21,755 nt of DNA from Paulinella micropora (lineage: Eukaryota; Cercozoa; Imbricatea; Euglyphida), in the NCBI GenBank assembly GCA_009731375.1, contig BJOX01000250.1:304272-326026 (forward strand), given 5' to 3'. The position numbers and the translations under genes were made by a program. Below are positions 1-21,755 of this stretch, piece by piece (the stretch's first letter is position 1; each line of letters starts with the position of its first letter). Below the pieces are notes generated by a model that saw only the letters and a program-made list of their open reading frames with translations, did not search any database and was not told the origin of the DNA.

Positions 1-67
<67 letters not shown>

Positions 68-88
68 GGATGGATGGATGGATGGATG

Positions 89-181
<93 letters not shown>

Positions 182-361
182 GTCAATTGGTGGGTTAGAT
201 AGGTAGGTAGGTAGGTAGATAGATAGGTAGATAGATACCTAAATAGATAGGTAGATAGATAGGTAGATAGATAGGTAGATATGTTTGGTCTATCAGCGCT
301 GCATATCCGAGGCGAGGACATAGGCCGATAGATAGATATATAGATAGATAGATAGATAGAC

Positions 362-408
<47 letters not shown>

Positions 409-422
409 CAGATAGATAGACA
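1..422. repeat. GATA microsatellite with GATG and TAGG variants
   Basis: Tetranucleotide arrays, broken by a unique stretch at about 283-328. Confidence 0.97.
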
Positions 423-427
423 AGGAC

Positions 428-483
428 CTCGCTTCCTCCTCGGGGGATCGTCTGGGATATTTGCATTTAGGACAAAAAACTTC
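428..483 (-). CDS. Isolated minus-strand CxxC exon
   Basis: The exon lies between acceptor TTCACAG and donor GTCCTT, 56 bases, phase 0 to 2. It encodes [18 protein letters not shown], with one CxxC pair. Three copies of its acceptor and 5' part lie upstream in its own direction (565-590, 683-706, 819-842), the same pattern as at gene A and B exons. It could be a late exon of gene A or part of another gene that continues left of the window. Confidence 0.5.
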
Positions 484-520
484 CTGTGAACAATATTTTT
501 ATTTATATGTCTATAATATA

Positions 521-893
521 TGTATGTATGTATGTATGTATGTGTGTATGTGTGTATGTGTGTGTTACACTTGGAGGAAAAGCCTCCTCTGCATGATGCA
601 TGTATGTATGTGTGTATGTATGTATGTATGCATGCCTGCATGTATGTATGTATGTATGTATGTATGTATGTATGTGTGTGTGTTACACTTGGAGGAAAAG
701 CCTCCTGTGCATGATGTATGCATGTATGTATGTATGCATGCATGTATGTATGTATGTATGCATGCATGCATGTATGTATGTATGTATGTATGTATGTATG
801 TATGTATGTATGTGTGAATTACACTTGGAGCAAAAACCTCCTGTGCATGATGCATGTATGTATGTATGTATGTATGTATCTTTATACATCAAT
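521..893. repeat. TATG/CATG microsatellite
   Basis: It holds the three CxxC-exon copies described separately. Confidence 0.95.
565..842 (-). repeat. Three acceptor-plus-5'-exon copies of the 428-483 exon
   Basis: Units at 565-590, 683-706 and 819-842 read on the minus strand as a CAG followed by GAGG(C/T)TTTT(C/G)CTCCAAGTGT, resembling the first about 25 bases of the exon at 428-483. Each is separated by TATG/CATG microsatellite. Confidence 0.55.
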
Positions 894-931
894 ACATGAA
901 TTACATGGTTCGTACTTGATTTAATAATTTA

Positions 932-960
932 TATATATATATATGTATATACATATATAC

Positions 961-1044
<84 letters not shown>
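932..1044. repeat. (TA)n then (GT)n
   Basis: Dinucleotide tracts immediately before a dispersed-repeat copy. Confidence 0.97.
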
Positions 1045-1045
<1 letters not shown>

Positions 1046-1140
1046 TCAAAAGTTATGTCCGGACTTTGATTCCCTTTCTCTCTGGGAAGAAGGCCGAGAT
1101 AGTTGGTTTTATTGCATGTGCAGACACGACAGGCCCGCTG
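1046..1140 (+). repeat. Dispersed repeat fragment, copy 1
   Basis: TCTCAAAAGTTATGTCCGGA, CTCTCTGGGAAGAAGGCC and GAGATAGTTGGTTTTATT are shared with the inverted copy at 2235-2335. Confidence 0.75.
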
Positions 1141-1249
1141 AAGTAGTGTGTGATCAATCCTATAGGCAGGGGGCTGGAACCCAGTCGAAAGAAGGAGAGT
1201 GGGGGAAAATAGAAAAATTTCTGATTTTTTTTTGGGGGGGGGGGGGGCC

Positions 1250-1259
1250 NNNNNNNNNN
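1250..1259. other. Assembly gap (10 N)
   Basis: It directly follows a T and G homopolymer run. Confidence 0.99.
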
Positions 1260-1465
1260 TTCGGTCGCCCTTACCGATGGGATGTCCCAGAAGGGACCTG
1301 AGTCGCAACGTCCTACTATGCCCCAAAGACGTTCCACAGCATGCAGCATGCCCGAGCCTCAAGCTCTTGTCCCATGATAAACCTAATATGGAACATTTTA
1401 AAAACGAAACTCGAATTTTTTTTTTTAATTTCTAAAGCCATCGCTTTTCGATTCTTATTTTCTAT

Positions 1466-1516
1466 CAAAAAAACTCTGAGATAGCTGGTTTTATTCCATA
1501 AGCACAAAGTGCAGGA
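1466..1516 (+). repeat. Dispersed repeat fragment, partial copy
   Basis: CTGAGATAGCTGGTTTTATT matches the 3' half of the 1046-1140 repeat. Confidence 0.5.
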
Positions 1517-1569
1517 GACGTGTGATAGTGTGACATACCTATATGCACGGCCCCTTGAAACACTCTTTG

Positions 1570-1570
1570 G

Positions 1571-1617
<47 letters not shown>

Positions 1618-1619
1618 GG
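1570..1619. repeat. Poly-A (about 44) then poly-G, abutting a gap
   Basis: The A-run is followed by five G and then N. It may be a repeat tail or a sequencing breakdown. Confidence 0.95.
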
Positions 1620-1629
1620 NNNNNNNNNN
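1620..1629. other. Assembly gap (10 N)
   Basis: The gap follows the poly-A/poly-G run. Confidence 0.99.
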
Positions 1630-2166
1630 AAGATGGATGTACCGAAACATCGATGTCGCCTGAGCAGGAATATTGCGGGGTGTCCTCAAGGAGGGATGTT
1701 CCAAGGCGAGCCTGCGTTGATCAGCGGGCCATCGCACCCCCAAGCCCTTTCCAACTTTGAAATCTAAGTTTTCCAAAGTCAAGAAGTAACCTAGCCCAAA
1801 CAGCACCTTGCCTCACAGTTTTGATCTTTCTGTCCCAACCATATGCTATGGGCTATTTAGATGCAGAATCTCTGACTTGCATAGAGACTAAAGTAGTATA
1901 GGAAAGATTGAGCTCAGCCTTTCTGGAAAAGAAGGCGGGAAACCCAAAAGGACATCGATTCTGGGGCTTACTCAGTGAGAACAAATGCTAACTTCTTTTC
2001 GTCATTTATCGCGAACAAGGCAAATCAGGATCATAGTAGATCGCAGTAGAGAGTTTATGGATAGATATATACGCCCATATTTGAATCCTTGTCTGCGTCC
2101 ACTTCGGACAGAAATCGAGGAATGCGAGGTTGAGGTACCAGATATTATCCTTATTTTCCTAACATT

Positions 2167-6392
<4,226 letters not shown>

Positions 6393-6397
6393 GTGAT

Positions 6398-7041
6398 CTA
6401 CAGAAAAGGGTGTAACGAGTATCGGTTTAGATCTCGGTTTCTTCTTATTATTGTTGCAAAAATGGCATAGATCAGAAAACCTTAGTAACTTGACAGCAAA
6501 ACATCGACACCGCACACAGCGAAATCAACAAAGGACTGACTTGTGGGGTTGGATTCGTTGATGTGATTTCGAAAGGGAACAACGTGCCAAGACAACTGCG
6601 TACAACTGAAAAAGGATACAGTAAGGAGTAAGGTCGGGCGAAAAGGCTCGTTTTCCGCCTAAAAAACATGAAAAGTGCCACCCAACCAACACCAGCCACC
6701 GGTCACCGTTTTTTCTGCTTTTTCACTTTTCGCCCAATAGAGGAGAAATATCCATTTCAAGTCTCCCAAACGTGACTAATTTGGCAAATATGGTATGTCA
6801 GCACCGTCAAATGGCCGACAGCGTTAGTGCATGTCAAACTTGACTGTTTGTTGGTTTTTGTTTGTCGTTTCCTTAGTAAGACACATGAGCAGCAGTTTCC
6901 TTGAAATTCTACATTAAAGAGTAACAGTGAAACAGAAAAATAGCTGTAGTTAGTCAATCGAGGATCGTTCGGCAGTATTAAAGCACATAGTGCTCTCCAG
7001 TCTTTTATTTTCTCCTTCCTCGTTGCTTAGCTTCGCAAACC
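6398..7041. promoter_or_regulatory. Intergenic region between divergent genes A and B; probable shared promoter
   Basis: This is the longest repeat-free stretch near the gene starts, lying between two head-to-head start codons. It has no convincing open exon. Pyrimidine-rich sequence precedes the gene B start. No clear TATA box can be assigned; the promoter role is inferred from position. Confidence 0.4.
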
Positions 7042-21514
<14,473 letters not shown>

Positions 21515-21528
21515 GTTGAGCGATTTTT

Positions 21529-21755
<227 letters not shown>

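Larger units (their letters stand above)
1260..2166. other. Non-repetitive stretch without an assigned gene
   Basis: Mixed unique sequence, broken by a poly-A tract and a gap. I found no exon with matching splice sites and phase on either strand. It may hold the gene A 3' UTR and old dispersed-repeat fragments. Confidence 0.4.

Noticed and set aside
6472-6699. Minus-strand open frame upstream of gene A
   Set aside because: No recognisable motif, no flanking copies and no clear splice to exon 1; more likely promoter or 5' UTR.

Overview
The window is nuclear DNA from an intron-dense eukaryote. Most of it is microsatellite (GATA/TATC, ATAC/GTAT, TA, GA/TC, AATAGT, GAT/ATC, TTGATT, CTTG). No bacterial-style genes, rRNA, tRNA or CRISPR are visible. 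Short unique islands sit between the repeats and behave as very small exons (27-104 bases) with GT donors and AG acceptors. The combination of tiny exons, repeat-filled introns and an LSD1-type zinc finger (a family of plants, algae and many protists, not animals) suggests a protist. I cannot name the lineage. Four N gaps abut homopolymers or dinucleotide runs, so the repeats are probably collapsed in the assembly.

Two divergent genes can be assembled by hand. Gene A (minus strand, about 6397 down to 2167) has eight exons whose phases close exactly into a 184-residue protein. It has an LSD1-like CxxC...CxxC finger at its N-terminus, a Pro/Gln linker, a second and very convincing LSD1-type finger split by an intron, a Ser/Pro-rich segment and a short C-terminal tail. 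Gene B (plus strand, 7042 to beyond the right edge) has 21 exons in the window (about 421 residues) in one consistent frame. It has a RING-like zinc finger encoded by four exons, then a coiled coil, a charged linker and a Ser-rich C-terminal part. The start codons are about 650 bases apart, head to head, over a non-repetitive interval that is probably a shared promoter. A further minus-strand CxxC exon at 428-483 belongs to a third gene or to an alternative 3' end of gene A.

The striking property is how introns relate to exons. Many exons are flanked by strings of truncated copies of themselves embedded in the microsatellites. Copies upstream of an exon carry its 3' splice site plus the 5' part of the exon. 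Copies downstream carry the 3' part of the exon, mostly with its 5' splice site. This polarity holds for about fifty copies around fifteen exons, on both strands. It creates arrays of decoy splice sites and looks like recurrent outward tandem duplication of exon edges.

Layout: 1-900 repeats with an isolated CxxC exon; 900-2340 dispersed-repeat fragments and two gaps; 2167-6397 gene A; 6398-7041 intergenic; 7042-21514 gene B exons 1-21; 21515-21755 CTTG repeat inside gene B's next intron. A 142-144 base hairpin-bearing dispersed element occurs once in each gene (3823-3966 and 13931-14072).
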